Assembly: GCF_030385785.1 (NCBI RefSeq)
Contig: NZ_JAUEDK010000033.1
Span: 1-46,903 of the forward strand
Direction: 5' to 3'
Origin: Crenobacter oryzisoli
GTDB lineage: Bacteria; Pseudomonadota; Gammaproteobacteria; Burkholderiales; Chromobacteriaceae
Length of the DNA stretch: 46,903 bases
The notes beneath the pieces are model-generated. The model did not search any database, was not told the origin of the DNA, and worked only from the letters and a program-made list of their open reading frames with translations. Shown piece by piece: positions 1 to 10,620 of the stretch. The position numbers and the translations under genes were made by a program. Positions within the stretch are counted from its first letter, which is position 1; every line of letters begins with the position of its first letter.

Positions 1-85
1 CCGAAGTCCGTGCTGCCGTTCGACTTGCATGTGTAAAGCATTCCGCCAGCGTTCAATCTGAGCCAGGATCAAACTCTTCAGTTCA
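1..85 (-). rRNA. rrs: 16S ribosomal RNA, 5' end only
   Basis: The reverse complement contains the universal 16S 5' signature AGAGTTTGATCCTGGCTCAG, followed by an ATTGAACGCTGGCGG stretch and ACACATGCAAGTCGAACG. The mature 5' end is placed near 85 by alignment to E. coli numbering, where the AGAGTTTG motif begins at base 8. Only the first ~85 bases are here; the gene continues beyond base 1. The variable-region bases fit Neisseriales. Confidence 0.95.
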
Positions 86-200
86 ATCTTTCGCTAATTT
101 CGTACTTGGCTGCAAGCTCAAAGAAACCATGCGATTTCCTTAATCTTGCGGCATGAGCTCCTGATCAATCCAGGCTCTCACACCTATCGGTTGTTCGTGC

Positions 201-212
201 TGTTAAAGAGCG
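201..212 (-). promoter_or_regulatory. rRNA operon boxA antitermination site
   Basis: The minus strand reads CGCTCTTTAACA, nearly identical to the E. coli rrn boxA core. It lies about 115 bases upstream of the 16S 5' end and downstream of the promoter at 269-297, the normal place for Nus-factor-dependent antitermination. The leader between 86 and 200 holds no gene. Confidence 0.85.
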
Positions 213-268
213 GTTGTTGCTGACGGCGTCGCTTCGTGGCGTTGCTGGGTCAGCAGCAGAGGAGGTGA

Positions 269-297
269 ACTATACGCCCCGACCCCGGCGGCGTCAA
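269..297 (-). promoter_or_regulatory. rRNA operon promoter
   Basis: On the minus strand there is a TTGACG -35 (292-297), a 17-base spacer and a TATAGT -10 (269-274), upstream of boxA and 16S. The flank at about 305-400 is rich in A/T tracts, as in UP elements of rRNA promoters. Between this flank and the terminator at 487-531 I see no gene. Confidence 0.8.
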
Positions 298-486
298 CAC
301 CTGCTTGCTGAAAAAAGGCGAAAAACCGGCAAACCAGAGCAAAACCACAACCAAGGCATTGATAAAAAACAAATTATGATTATTAACTGTTTTACAAAAA
401 CAGCCCGACCAGTCGCTAGCCCGCCAATGGCGACCTTTCTGACCCTGGCTCCATCCCCAATTCCGACCGTTAAACCCGCTGCATCA

Positions 487-531
487 CCCCAAAAAACCAA
501 AAGCCAGGCCGAACTGACGTTCGGCCTGGCT
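487..531 (-). terminator. Rho-independent terminator of rnr
   Basis: A perfect 13-bp stem (502-514 with 519-531, loop TGAC) is followed on the minus strand by TTGGTTTTTT. It lies about 67 bases after the rnr stop and isolates rnr from the rRNA promoter. Confidence 0.85.
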
Positions 532-597
532 CTGTAATGGCAATGTCTGCGATCGCGAGGGTTGTGACTCCCTCTCTAAACAAAGGCACTCATAGGA

Positions 598-2853
598 CTA
601 TGCTGCGTTTGCCTTGCGCTTGCGACTACGCTTTGCCGGCTTGCCCTTCCCCCCATCAGCAAGCTCCGTTGCCTCTACCTCCGGCCGCTCCACCAGAACA
701 AAGTCCACTTTGGAACTCTCTAGATCGGCACGAGCCACCTTGACGGTCAACCGATCACCCAGGCGGTACTCGGCGCCACTTTTCTCTCCGACGATAGCCA
801 TCACTTCGGGGCGGTAGTGAAAGTAGTCCTTACCCAATTCGGAGATGTGGACCAGCCCTTCAGCATGAATCTCGTCCAGCATCACGAATACGCCAAAGCT
901 GGTCACCGCGCTGACTTTTCCGGTAAATACTTCGCCGACCCGGTCGCGCATATAGTAGGTCTTCAACCAAGCCTCGACGTCGCGGCTCGCATCATCCGCT
1001 CGTCGTTCCGTCACCGAGCAGTGTTCACCCAACTGCAACCACTTTTGCTCGGGCTTGTAGTGCCTCCCGGCCAATACCGCCTTGATCGCACGATGCACCA
1101 GCAGATCGGGATAGCGGCGAATCGGCGAGGTGAAGTGGGTGTACGCCTCGTAGGACAGGCCGAAGTGACCAATATTGTCCGGGGCGTAAACTGCCTGGCG
1201 CATCGACCGCAGCAACATGGTCTGCAACGCTTCGGCATCGGGACGGCCTTTGATCTGCTCGCTCAGTGCGGCGTAGTCCTTGGTTGTCGGCTTTTCCCCA
1301 CCCTCCAGGGTCAGGCCGGCCAGACTAAGGAAGGTGCGCAGGTTCTCAAGCTTTTCTGGTGTCGGTCCTTCGTGCACCCGGAACAGGCAGGGATGCTTGT
1401 GCTTGATCAGGTAGTCGGCCGAGCAAACGTTGGCGGCCAGCATGCATTCTTCGATCAGACGGTGGGCGTCGTTACGCACCACCGGAACGATGCGGTCGAT
1501 CTTGCCGTCGTCATTGAACAGCATCTGCGTTTCGATCGTGTCGAAGTCGATCGCACCCCGCTTTTCACGCGCGGCAAGCAGTACCTTGAACAAATTGTAG
1601 AGCACGTCGATCTGTGGCTTTTGCGGATGGTCGCTGCCGTTCTGCACCCAGTCCCATACCTGATTGTAGGTAAGCCGCGCGCGCGATTGCATCACTCCCG
1701 GGTAGAAACGGTAGGCGGTGACCGCACCTTCTACCGAGATCTGCATGTCGCAGACCATGCACAGCCGCTCGACTTCGGGGTTGAGCGAGCAGATGCCATT
1801 GGAAAGTGCTTCGGGCAGCATCGGGATCACCCGGCGCGGGAAGTACACCGAGGTGCCGCGGTCGAGCGCATCGACATCTAGCGCATCGGCTGGCTGCACA
1901 TAATGGCTGACGTCGGCAATCGCCACCACCAGACGGAAGTCATTGCCGACGCGTTCGGCGTACACCGCGTCGTCGAAGTCGCGCGAGGTCTCGCCATCGA
2001 TGGTCACCAGCGGCAGGTCACGGATGTCTTCGCGCCCCTTGCCTTCCAGATCCTTCTTGCGCACGTTCTTCGGCGTTTTCTTCGCCTGTTCGACTGCGGC
2101 GTCGCTGAAGCGGTACGGCAGCACATGCTTGCGCAACGCAATCTCGATTTCCATACCTGGGTCGGCGTAGGCGCCGAGCACCTCGATCACCCGGCCGATC
2201 GGCTGGCGATAGGCGTCGGGCTGGGTAAGGATCTCGACCATCACCACCTGGGCGTGCAGAGCCGTTCCCTGCCCACCTGGTTCGATCAGAATGTCCTGGT
2301 TGATGCGGCGGTCCTCAGCCACTACCAGCCAGACGCCGCGCTCTTGATAGATACGGCCAACCAGCTGTTTGACCGCTCGTTCGAGCACTTCGACGATGCG
2401 CCCTTCGCGGCGGCCACGCCGATCGGTACCGATCACGCGCACCAGCACCTGGTCGCCGTGCAGCACCTTGTGCATCTCGCGCTCGGACAGGAACAGGTCG
2501 TCGCCGCCTTCTTCAGGGATTGCGAAACCGAAACCGTCGCGGTGCCCCTGCACGGTGCACTTGATCAGGTCGAGCTTGTCGGCGACGCAAACCGCGCCCT
2601 TGCGGTTGATGACGACCTGGCCGTCACGCTCCATCGCGGTCAGGCGGCGTTCGAAATAACGGAATTCCTCTTTCTGGATGGACAATAGTTCGGCCAGTTC
2701 ATCCGGATACATCGGTACCCCCTGCTCGGCGAGCAAGGTCATTACGTACTCGCGACTCGGTAAGGGATTGTCGTATTTGAGTTTTTCCCGCCCTAGATGA
2801 GGATCCAGTTCACGCAGGGTCATTTTTTTTGAGTCTTTCTGCTTTTTAGGCAT
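598..2853 (-). CDS. rnr: Ribonuclease R
   Basis: A 3'-5' exoribonuclease of the RNase II/R (RNB) family that degrades structured RNA and acts in rRNA and tmRNA quality control. The 751-residue product has an N-terminal winged-helix region, two cold-shock-like domains, the RNB domain with the catalytic Asp cluster DGETSRDFDDA (about residues 283-293), an S1 domain near 640-720 and a Lys/Arg-rich tail, as usual for RNase R. I choose the ATG at 2853 because GAGG lies six bases upstream; an in-frame TTG at 2859 overlaps that site. The gene is monocistronic, with a terminator at 487-531. Its start codon overlaps the -35 box of the divergent tRNA-Leu promoter. Confidence 0.96.
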   Translation of the reverse strand: MPKKQKDSKKMTLRELDPHLGREKLKYDNPLPSREYVMTLLAEQGVPMYPDELAELLSIQKEEFRYFERRLTAMERDGQVVINRKGAVCVADKLDLIKCTVQGHRDGFGFAIPEEGGDDLFLSEREMHKVLHGDQVLVRVIGTDRRGRREGRIVEVLERAVKQLVGRIYQERGVWLVVAEDRRINQDILIEPGGQGTALHAQVVMVEILTQPDAYRQPIGRVIEVLGAYADPGMEIEIALRKHVLPYRFSDAAVEQAKKTPKNVRKKDLEGKGREDIRDLPLVTIDGETSRDFDDAVYAERVGNDFRLVVAIADVSHYVQPADALDVDALDRGTSVYFPRRVIPMLPEALSNGICSLNPEVERLCMVCDMQISVEGAVTAYRFYPGVMQSRARLTYNQVWDWVQNGSDHPQKPQIDVLYNLFKVLLAAREKRGAIDFDTIETQMLFNDDGKIDRIVPVVRNDAHRLIEECMLAANVCSADYLIKHKHPCLFRVHEGPTPEKLENLRTFLSLAGLTLEGGEKPTTKDYAALSEQIKGRPDAEALQTMLLRSMRQAVYAPDNIGHFGLSYEAYTHFTSPIRRYPDLLVHRAIKAVLAGRHYKPEQKWLQLGEHCSVTERRADDASRDVEAWLKTYYMRDRVGEVFTGKVSAVTSFGVFVMLDEIHAEGLVHISELGKDYFHYRPEVMAIVGEKSGAEYRLGDRLTVKVARADLESSKVDFVLVERPEVEATELADGGKGKPAKRSRKRKANAA

Positions 2854-2880
2854 TGACAACCTCGTCCGGGTCTATATAAT
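2853..2880 (+). promoter_or_regulatory. Perfect-consensus sigma70 promoter of the tRNA-Leu cluster
   Basis: TTGACA (2853-2858), a 16-base spacer and TATAAT (2875-2880) lie about 47 bases upstream of the first tRNA-Leu. Both hexamers match consensus exactly. The -35 begins within the rnr start codon on the other strand. Confidence 0.85.
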
Positions 2881-2927
2881 TCGCAACTCGTTGATGCGTT
2901 GTGTCGGAAATGATACAGCAAAGCAGC

Positions 2928-3014
2928 GCCCAGGTGGCGGAATTGGTAGACGCACTAGGTTCAGGTCCTAGCGGTGGCAACACTGTGGAAGTTCGAGTCT
3001 TCTTCTGGGCACCA
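2928..3014 (+). tRNA. tRNA-Leu(CAG), copy 1
   Basis: An 87-base tRNA with GCCCAGG acceptor strand, long variable arm, TTCGAGT T-loop and encoded CCA. The anticodon loop TTCAGGT gives anticodon CAG, reading CUG codons. It differs from copies 2 and 3 by one base: T at 3004 where they have C, changing acceptor pair 7-66 from G-C to a G-U wobble. Confidence 0.95.
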
Positions 3015-3065
3015 CTCTATAAATTAGAGTAAGCTTGCTAGCAGCAACATTGAAAATTTGGTCGT

Positions 3066-3152
3066 GCCCAGGTGGCGGAATTGGTAGACGCACTAGGTTC
3101 AGGTCCTAGCGGTGGCAACACTGTGGAAGTTCGAGTCTTCTCCTGGGCACCA
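3066..3152 (+). tRNA. tRNA-Leu(CAG), copy 2
   Basis: An 87-base tRNA, identical to copy 3, with anticodon CAG, a class II variable arm and encoded CCA. It is 51 bases after copy 1, so it is probably cotranscribed from the promoter at 2853-2880. Confidence 0.96.
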
Positions 3153-3210
3153 AAGATTCTTGAAGGCCGTTTTATCTAAAACGGCTGGCAGTACCGATGT
3201 ATAGGTTTTA

Positions 3211-3297
3211 GCCCAGGTGGCGGAATTGGTAGACGCACTAGGTTCAGGTCCTAGCGGTGGCAACACTGTGGAAGTTCGAGTCTTCTCCTGGGCACCA
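3211..3297 (+). tRNA. tRNA-Leu(CAG), copy 3
   Basis: Third copy, identical to copy 2, with anticodon CAG and encoded CCA. A strong terminator starts five bases after its CCA end, closing the tri-tRNA transcript. Confidence 0.96.
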
Positions 3298-3301
3298 TAC
3301 T

Positions 3302-3339
3302 GAAAAAGCGCAGCATTTTATGCTGCGCTTTTTCTTTTT
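3302..3339 (+). terminator. Terminator of the tRNA-Leu cluster
   Basis: Stem 3302-3315 with 3321-3334 (14 bp, loop TTTTA) followed by CTTTTTC. The arms end in A and T tracts, so it could work from both sides. Confidence 0.9.
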
Positions 3340-3363
3340 CCATCCCACCTTCGCACTCCCAAT

Positions 3364-3390
3364 GAAAAAGGGACGGCCACAGCCGCCCCT
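3364..3390 (-). terminator. Terminator of the phosphoesterase gene
   Basis: On the minus strand AGGGGCGGC and GCCGTCCCT form a 9-bp stem (one G-T pair) with a 4-base loop, followed by TTTTTC. It lies 35 bases after the stop of the gene at 3425. Confidence 0.75.
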
Positions 3391-3424
3391 CCGTGATCGC
3401 CAAGCCTACGTTGGCCGAATCCCC

Positions 3425-5560
3425 TTATTTCTTCTGCGAGAAATCCAGCGCCGCGCTCAGGTCGCCCATAGGCTTGAAGCCGTTGGCCAGCAGTGCCGCA
3501 TCGCGCTGCGCTAGGCCGGGCAATACAGGCAAGGAGTAGCGATGCGTGATGAGGCGCAGGATCGACGCAGTATCGTACTGGGTCTTGTCAATGAAGCCCT
3601 TCTTCGCGAACGGTGAAATGATGATCGCCGGGATGCGGGTACCTGGCCCCCAGCGGTCCCCCTTAGGGACAGCGGCATGGTCCCAGAAACCACCGTTCTC
3701 GTCATAGGTGACTACGATCAGCATGTTTTTCCATTGCGTGCTGGCCTGAAGCTGGGAGATCACGCCGGCGATGTGCGTGTCACCATCGAATACGTTGGCA
3801 TAGCCTGGATGTTGGTTGAGGTTGCCTTGCGGCTTGTAGAAAGCCACCGCCGGTAGCTTGCCCGCTGCTGCGTCTTGCAGGAACTGGCTGTCGAAGTCCT
3901 TCAAGTGTGCCGCGCGGTCGGCGGCATGGGTTGCCGGATCGAAATTGGCATAGTAGTTGAACGGCTGGTGGTGCGCCTGGAAGTTGGGCTGGGAACCGTT
4001 GTAGATTCCCGTCCGGCTCTGGCTCACCGCATTCCACGCGCCAGCATACCAGGCCCAGCTGATGCCTTTGGCCGACAGCAGATCACCGATGGTCGCCTGC
4101 GTCTGCGGCGGCAGCGTCGTGGCTTTGCTCGGGTCGGCATACCGCCCGCCGCTGTCGCTGCCGGCAGGAGCATTGCCGCTAGGCTGGTAGGCCGGCTGCA
4201 TGGTGTTGACAGCGTAGAACATCCCCGAGGCATCCTTCGGCGTCAGCGTGCTATCGTTCAGATAAACGGCTTTGCCGCCCAGCACAGAAGTCGGCGAGGT
4301 AGATGCCGGAGTAAGCCGTACGAAATTGCCATTGGCATCGGTATCGATCGCCGAAATGCTGTTCTTGGCCGGAGAGCTGGCCGCATCGGCGTTTGGGTAG
4401 GTCGGTGCACAGGCGCAGATCAGGTACTGGTGGTTGAGGAAGGAGCCACCGAACGCGCCCATGAAGAAGTTATCGGCCAGGGTGTACTGCTGGGCGATCC
4501 TCCATATCTGCATCTTGCTGCCGTCGTAGTACCCCATCGACAGACCACCGGCGTCCGAGTACGCGGCGAACATGTCGTTCTTGCCGCCATTGATCTGCAT
4601 TTGGTGGTTATAAAAGCGGTGAACCAAATCGCGGGTGGTGATGCTCTGCCCTACCACGACACCGGTGCCATTCAGGCCATTCGGATTGTCGATCTGAAAC
4701 GGCTTGTTAGAGAAGCCGGTGGTCTGTGCCTGAGTCAGTGTGACGCTCTGTCCGGCGGCGGTGAGTCCGCCCCAAGCCGGCGGCAAGCTCGGCAGTGTCG
4801 AGCCATCGAAGTCCTTCTGCGGCACATAGCCACCAGTCGAGCTTACATTGACTCCCGGAATGCCGTTCGCGCCCGGGAACAAGCCGAACAGAGTGTCGAA
4901 ACCGCGGTTTTCGGCATAGATCACTACGATGTTCTGGATCTGGTCGAGCGCCAAGCGGTTGCCCAGCGCCTTGCCGATATCGCCATCCTTGCCGGCAGCG
5001 GCCACCGCATCGGCGATGCGGCCAATCGCCTGGTCGATCTCGCCCTGTAGCGCAGCCTTGATCTTCGGGTCGCTTTCCTTGTTGTGATCTGACAGCAGCT
5101 TTTCGGCGGGCACCCCCAGGCGCTGCGCCAGGGCGGCCTTGGCGGCGGCGAGATCACCACCATTGACGCCCATCAGCGCGACCAGTTCGGTCGACAGTGC
5201 GCTGACTACCTGACCGGCCCCGGCTGGAGCACGGAATACCAGCGGGGTGCTGACCTTGGTCTCGGTTTTCTTGTCTGGGTCGTAACGGGTCGCATCGGTC
5301 CCGATCTCGGCCGCAATCGGTCCCTGTCCCGTCAGCGTATAGGCACCATTGCTATCGGTGTAGGCGCTAGACTCATTGGCGTCGCAGCGACCGTTGTTGT
5401 TCACGTCGAGGCAGACCTTGGCGTGACGGAAGTAGCTCCCCGTGACCACGCCGCTGGTGGTCGGGCCGATCGCGGAGTTAGCCGAATCGCTGCTGGAACA
5501 GCCACTCAGCACCAGCAAGACGACCGTGAGCGGTAACAAACAGAATGTGCGCTTCATCAT
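3425..5560 (-). CDS. Secreted lipoprotein phosphoesterase (acid phosphatase/phospholipase C superfamily)
   Basis: Member of the phosphoesterase family of non-haemolytic phospholipases C and AcpA-type acid phosphatases; expected to hydrolyse phosphomonoesters or phospholipids outside the cytoplasm. The product begins with a lipoprotein signal and the lipobox LSGC. Next comes an Asp/Asn-rich stretch, DVNNNGRCD, resembling a calcium-binding loop. The catalytic domain opens with YAENRGFDTLFG (about residue 217) and ends with TYDENGGFWDH (about 617), both family hallmarks. No good ribosome site decides the start: I take ATG 5560 (MMKRTF) because it gives a proper signal peptide; ATG 5569 or 5653 are possible. 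It is divergent from a di-haem peroxidase gene. The substrate is unknown. Confidence 0.85.
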   Translation of the reverse strand: MMKRTFCLLPLTVVLLVLSGCSSSDSANSAIGPTTSGVVTGSYFRHAKVCLDVNNNGRCDANESSAYTDSNGAYTLTGQGPIAAEIGTDATRYDPDKKTETKVSTPLVFRAPAGAGQVVSALSTELVALMGVNGGDLAAAKAALAQRLGVPAEKLLSDHNKESDPKIKAALQGEIDQAIGRIADAVAAAGKDGDIGKALGNRLALDQIQNIVVIYAENRGFDTLFGLFPGANGIPGVNVSSTGGYVPQKDFDGSTLPSLPPAWGGLTAAGQSVTLTQAQTTGFSNKPFQIDNPNGLNGTGVVVGQSITTRDLVHRFYNHQMQINGGKNDMFAAYSDAGGLSMGYYDGSKMQIWRIAQQYTLADNFFMGAFGGSFLNHQYLICACAPTYPNADAASSPAKNSISAIDTDANGNFVRLTPASTSPTSVLGGKAVYLNDSTLTPKDASGMFYAVNTMQPAYQPSGNAPAGSDSGGRYADPSKATTLPPQTQATIGDLLSAKGISWAWYAGAWNAVSQSRTGIYNGSQPNFQAHHQPFNYYANFDPATHAADRAAHLKDFDSQFLQDAAAGKLPAVAFYKPQGNLNQHPGYANVFDGDTHIAGVISQLQASTQWKNMLIVVTYDENGGFWDHAAVPKGDRWGPGTRIPAIIISPFAKKGFIDKTQYDTASILRLITHRYSLPVLPGLAQRDAALLANGFKPMGDLSAALDFSQKK

Positions 5561-5662
5561 GAAATCCATGAGGAGAAAACTGTGCGCATTATGTTGATAT
5601 GATGTTACGTAGCTATGCGCAGCCCATGACAAACGGTATTTCAATGTCGCCATTTACCATAT

Positions 5663-5680
5663 TAGTCATCAGTCGGTCAC
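5663..5680 (+). promoter_or_regulatory. Possible Pho box
   Basis: TAGTCAT-CAGT-CGGTCAC has two GTCA(T/C) half-sites spaced 11 bases apart, as in PhoB sites (consensus CTGTCAT-AWAT-CTGTCAC), matching about 13 of 18 positions. It lies in the divergent intergenic region, 50 bases before the peroxidase ATG. The match is imperfect and no clear -10 box follows, so this is tentative. Confidence 0.3.
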
Positions 5681-5730
5681 TCTCCGCGACTAGACTGCGC
5701 GCCACTCTCTAGATAGCGCAGGATCCTACC

Positions 5731-7125
5731 ATGCTGTCCAAGCCCCCCTTTTCGACCGGATCGCTCCGTCCAGTACCCGCACTGCTGACACTGAGTTTGC
5801 TACTGGTCGCCGGCTGCAGCGACAAGGTGGCCGGTTTGCAAGCAGCGACGCAGGTCAAGGACCCCGCCTATCAAAATGCGGCGTATGCACCAGACGGCAA
5901 GCATCCATCGATCGCCGAATTGTCGGCGCTGGGCCGCCAGTTGTTCTTCGATCGTTCGCTGTCTGGTTCGGGGCAGCTCGCCTGCGCCAGCTGCCATAGC
6001 CCTGCTCATGCCTACGGCCCGCCGAACGATCTGGACGTCGGACTGGGCGCTATCGGCGGCCAAACGGAAGGTGGCCGCGCGGTGCCTTCACTACGCTATC
6101 TGCAAAATGTCCCGCCGTTCTCCGAGCACTTTCACGACAGCGATGGCGATGACAGCGCCGATGCCGGCCCGACCGGCGGACGTACCTGGGACGGCCGCGC
6201 GAGTTCTGCCCACGAGCAGGCGCGCATCCCGCTGCTGGCACCAAACGAGATGGGCAACCGTTCGCCCGCCGACGTGGTCGCCAAGCTGAAACGGGCACCA
6301 TATGCGGCAGAATTCCGACGGGCCTTCGGTGACGATGTGTTCGCCAATAGCAACCGTGCGTTCGCCAAAGCATTGATGGCACTGGAGGTGTTCCAGGAGA
6401 CGCCGTCCGAGTTCTACCCGTACAGCAGCAAGTACGACGCCTACCTGCGTGGCCAGGTAAAACTCAGCCGCCGGGAGGTGCGCGGCCTGGCGGTATTCAA
6501 CGATCCGAACAAAGGCAACTGCGCCTCTTGCCACATCAGCACGGTCAGCAGCGAGGGGGCATTTCCGGCATTCAGCGATTTCGGCCACATTGCGCTGGGC
6601 GTGCCACGCAACCGCCGGCTGTCCGTCAACGTCGACCCCAGCTACAATGATCTGGGACTGTGTGGCCCTCTGAGGACCGACCTGAGGGACAGGCAGGAAT
6701 ACTGCGGACTGTTCCGGACCCCGTCGCTGCGCAACGTCGCAACGAGGCACAGCTTCTTCCATAACGGGGTGTTCCACAGTCTGCGCGAGGTACTGGAATT
6801 CTATGCGGAACGAGACACCAGTCCGCAGCGCTGGTATCCGCACGGCGCCGATGGCAAGGTGGCCAAGTTCGACGACTTGCCGGCGCGGTACCAACAGAAC
6901 GTCAATAGGGAAGCGCCGTTCGGCCGACCCTCTGGCGACAAACCGGCATTCAATGCACGCGACATCGACGATATGCTCGCCTTCCTGAAGACACTGAACG
7001 ACGGTTACCAGCTGCCGGCAAAGCCGCGGCCAAGGTTGGCCAAACGGTGGGTTACCGCGCCAGCTGACACGCCGAGAACCTGCTCGCGATCTTGCGAGCA
7101 GCGCCAACAAAACGGGCGCCCCTAG
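5731..7125 (+). CDS. Di-haem cytochrome c peroxidase/MauG family lipoprotein
   Basis: A periplasmic or membrane-anchored c-type cytochrome expected to reduce hydrogen peroxide or carry out MauG-like oxidation. The 464-residue product starts with a lipoprotein signal (lipobox VAGC). It carries two haem-binding CASCH motifs at about residues 85 and 264. It also has the family motif FRTPSLRNVATRHSFFHNG, in which the Met often found near the second haem is replaced by Phe, as in several MauG-like proteins. AGGA lies upstream of ATG 5731. The last 25 residues are basic and contain two Cys, outside the family core. It is divergent from the phosphoesterase, and the stop lies in the loop of the terminator at 7111-7136. 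The physiological electron donor is unknown. Confidence 0.9.
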   Translation: MLSKPPFSTGSLRPVPALLTLSLLLVAGCSDKVAGLQAATQVKDPAYQNAAYAPDGKHPSIAELSALGRQLFFDRSLSGSGQLACASCHSPAHAYGPPNDLDVGLGAIGGQTEGGRAVPSLRYLQNVPPFSEHFHDSDGDDSADAGPTGGRTWDGRASSAHEQARIPLLAPNEMGNRSPADVVAKLKRAPYAAEFRRAFGDDVFANSNRAFAKALMALEVFQETPSEFYPYSSKYDAYLRGQVKLSRREVRGLAVFNDPNKGNCASCHISTVSSEGAFPAFSDFGHIALGVPRNRRLSVNVDPSYNDLGLCGPLRTDLRDRQEYCGLFRTPSLRNVATRHSFFHNGVFHSLREVLEFYAERDTSPQRWYPHGADGKVAKFDDLPARYQQNVNREAPFGRPSGDKPAFNARDIDDMLAFLKTLNDGYQLPAKPRPRLAKRWVTAPADTPRTCSRSCEQRQQNGRP

Positions 7126-7136
7126 GGACGCCCGTT
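7111..7136. terminator. Bidirectional terminator between peroxidase gene and purA
   Basis: AACGGGCG (7111-7118) pairs with CGCCCGTT (7129-7136) between convergent genes. The peroxidase stop codon lies in the loop. A second small hairpin, TGCTCGC/GCGAGCA, sits at 7081-7100 inside the end of the gene. Confidence 0.65.
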
Positions 7137-7159
7137 GTTCATCTTGCAAGTCTTGGCAA

Positions 7160-9638
<2,479 letters not shown>

Positions 9639-9659
9639 TTTCAATTGCCACACAAGCTA

Positions 9660-9682
9660 AAGGCGGGAGAGGCTCCCGCCTT
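9660..9682 (-). terminator. Hairpin between hflC and hisZ
   Basis: A perfect 10-bp stem (9660-9669 with 9673-9682) with a 3-base loop, GC-rich. On the minus strand it is followed only by TAGCTT, so it may be a weak terminator, a processing site or an RNA stabiliser rather than a full stop. Confidence 0.5.
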
Positions 9683-9733
9683 GTCATCGGCAAACTGGCC
9701 GGAGAGCCCGGCCAGCGCTTTCATGTCGGATTG

Positions 9734-10618
9734 TTATTTACCCTTGCCTGCACCTGCCTGCGGGTTCTTGAAGTATTTGAAGAACTCCGAGTTGGGTTCA
9801 AGCACGAGCACGTCACTCTTGTTCTTGAAGGACTGCTTGTACGCTTCCATGCTGCGCCAGAAGGCGTAGAACTCCGGGCTCTTGCCGTAGGCGTCGGCAT
9901 AGATCTGCGCCGCCTTGGCATCGCCCTCGCCCTTCAGTTGCTGCGCCTGCTTATACGCCTCGGCGAGGAGCACCTCGCGCTGGCGGTCGGCATCGGCACG
10001 AATCTGCTCAGCATCCGCAGCACCTTCGCTGCGCAGCTGACTGGCGACGGTACGCCGCTCGGACTGCATGCGGTCGTACACCGAAGAGCTAATTTTATCC
10101 GGAAAATCGACGCGCTTTAAGCGGACATCGAGAATTTCCACGCCGATCTTGCGCGCATCGATATCGGCACGCTTGCGCACCACGTCCATCACCAGGTCGC
10201 GCTGGCCGGAAATGACGTCAGCGACGGTCTTCTGGCCGAACTCGGCACGCAGGCCGTCGTTGATGGTCTGGCGCAGGCGCGACACCGCTGCCGTCTCGTT
10301 GCCGCCGACACTCTTGTAGAACTGCTCGACGTTGATCACGCGCCATTTCACGTAGCTGTCGACCAGCACGTTCTTCTTCTCGCGGGTATTGAACAGTTCC
10401 GGCGCTTCGGTATCGATGGTCTGGATGCGTCGATCGAAGTAGCGCACGTTCTGCAGCAGCGGCACCTTAAAGTGGATGCCCGGCTGCTTGATCACATCGA
10501 CCACTTCACCGAACTGGAACACGATCGCGAACTGGCGCTGGTCGACGGTAAACAGCGACAGGCTAGCGATCAGCACGGCGCCCATGATAGCGACCAGGGT
10601 GGGGATCAGTCTTTCCAT
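9734..10618 (-). CDS. hflC: HflC, FtsH protease modulator
   Basis: SPFH (band 7/prohibitin) membrane protein that forms with HflK the large periplasmic cage around the AAA protease FtsH and modulates membrane protein turnover. The 294-residue product has one N-terminal membrane segment (about 5-22) followed by the SPFH domain and a coiled-coil with AEQIRADADRQREVLLAEA. ATG 10618 is chosen because a G-run lies eight bases upstream; a GTG at 10624 would overlap the hflK stop. Only two bases separate it from hflK, so the two are probably translationally coupled. Confidence 0.96.
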   Translation of the reverse strand: MERLIPTLVAIMGAVLIASLSLFTVDQRQFAIVFQFGEVVDVIKQPGIHFKVPLLQNVRYFDRRIQTIDTEAPELFNTREKKNVLVDSYVKWRVINVEQFYKSVGGNETAAVSRLRQTINDGLRAEFGQKTVADVISGQRDLVMDVVRKRADIDARKIGVEILDVRLKRVDFPDKISSSVYDRMQSERRTVASQLRSEGAADAEQIRADADRQREVLLAEAYKQAQQLKGEGDAKAAQIYADAYGKSPEFYAFWRSMEAYKQSFKNKSDVLVLEPNSEFFKYFKNPQAGAGKGK

Positions 10619-10620
10619 GC

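Noticed and set aside
214-743. Small open frames between the rRNA promoter and the end of rnr
   Set aside because: They cover the promoter, the terminator and the 3' end of rnr, with no ribosome sites or conserved content.
2928-3297. Regularly spaced repeats resembling a CRISPR array
   Set aside because: The repeats are three complete tRNA-Leu genes with cloverleaf structure and CCA ends.
3257-3514. Plus-strand 85-codon frame starting inside the third tRNA
   Set aside because: It runs through the tRNA, two terminators and the end of the phosphoesterase gene.
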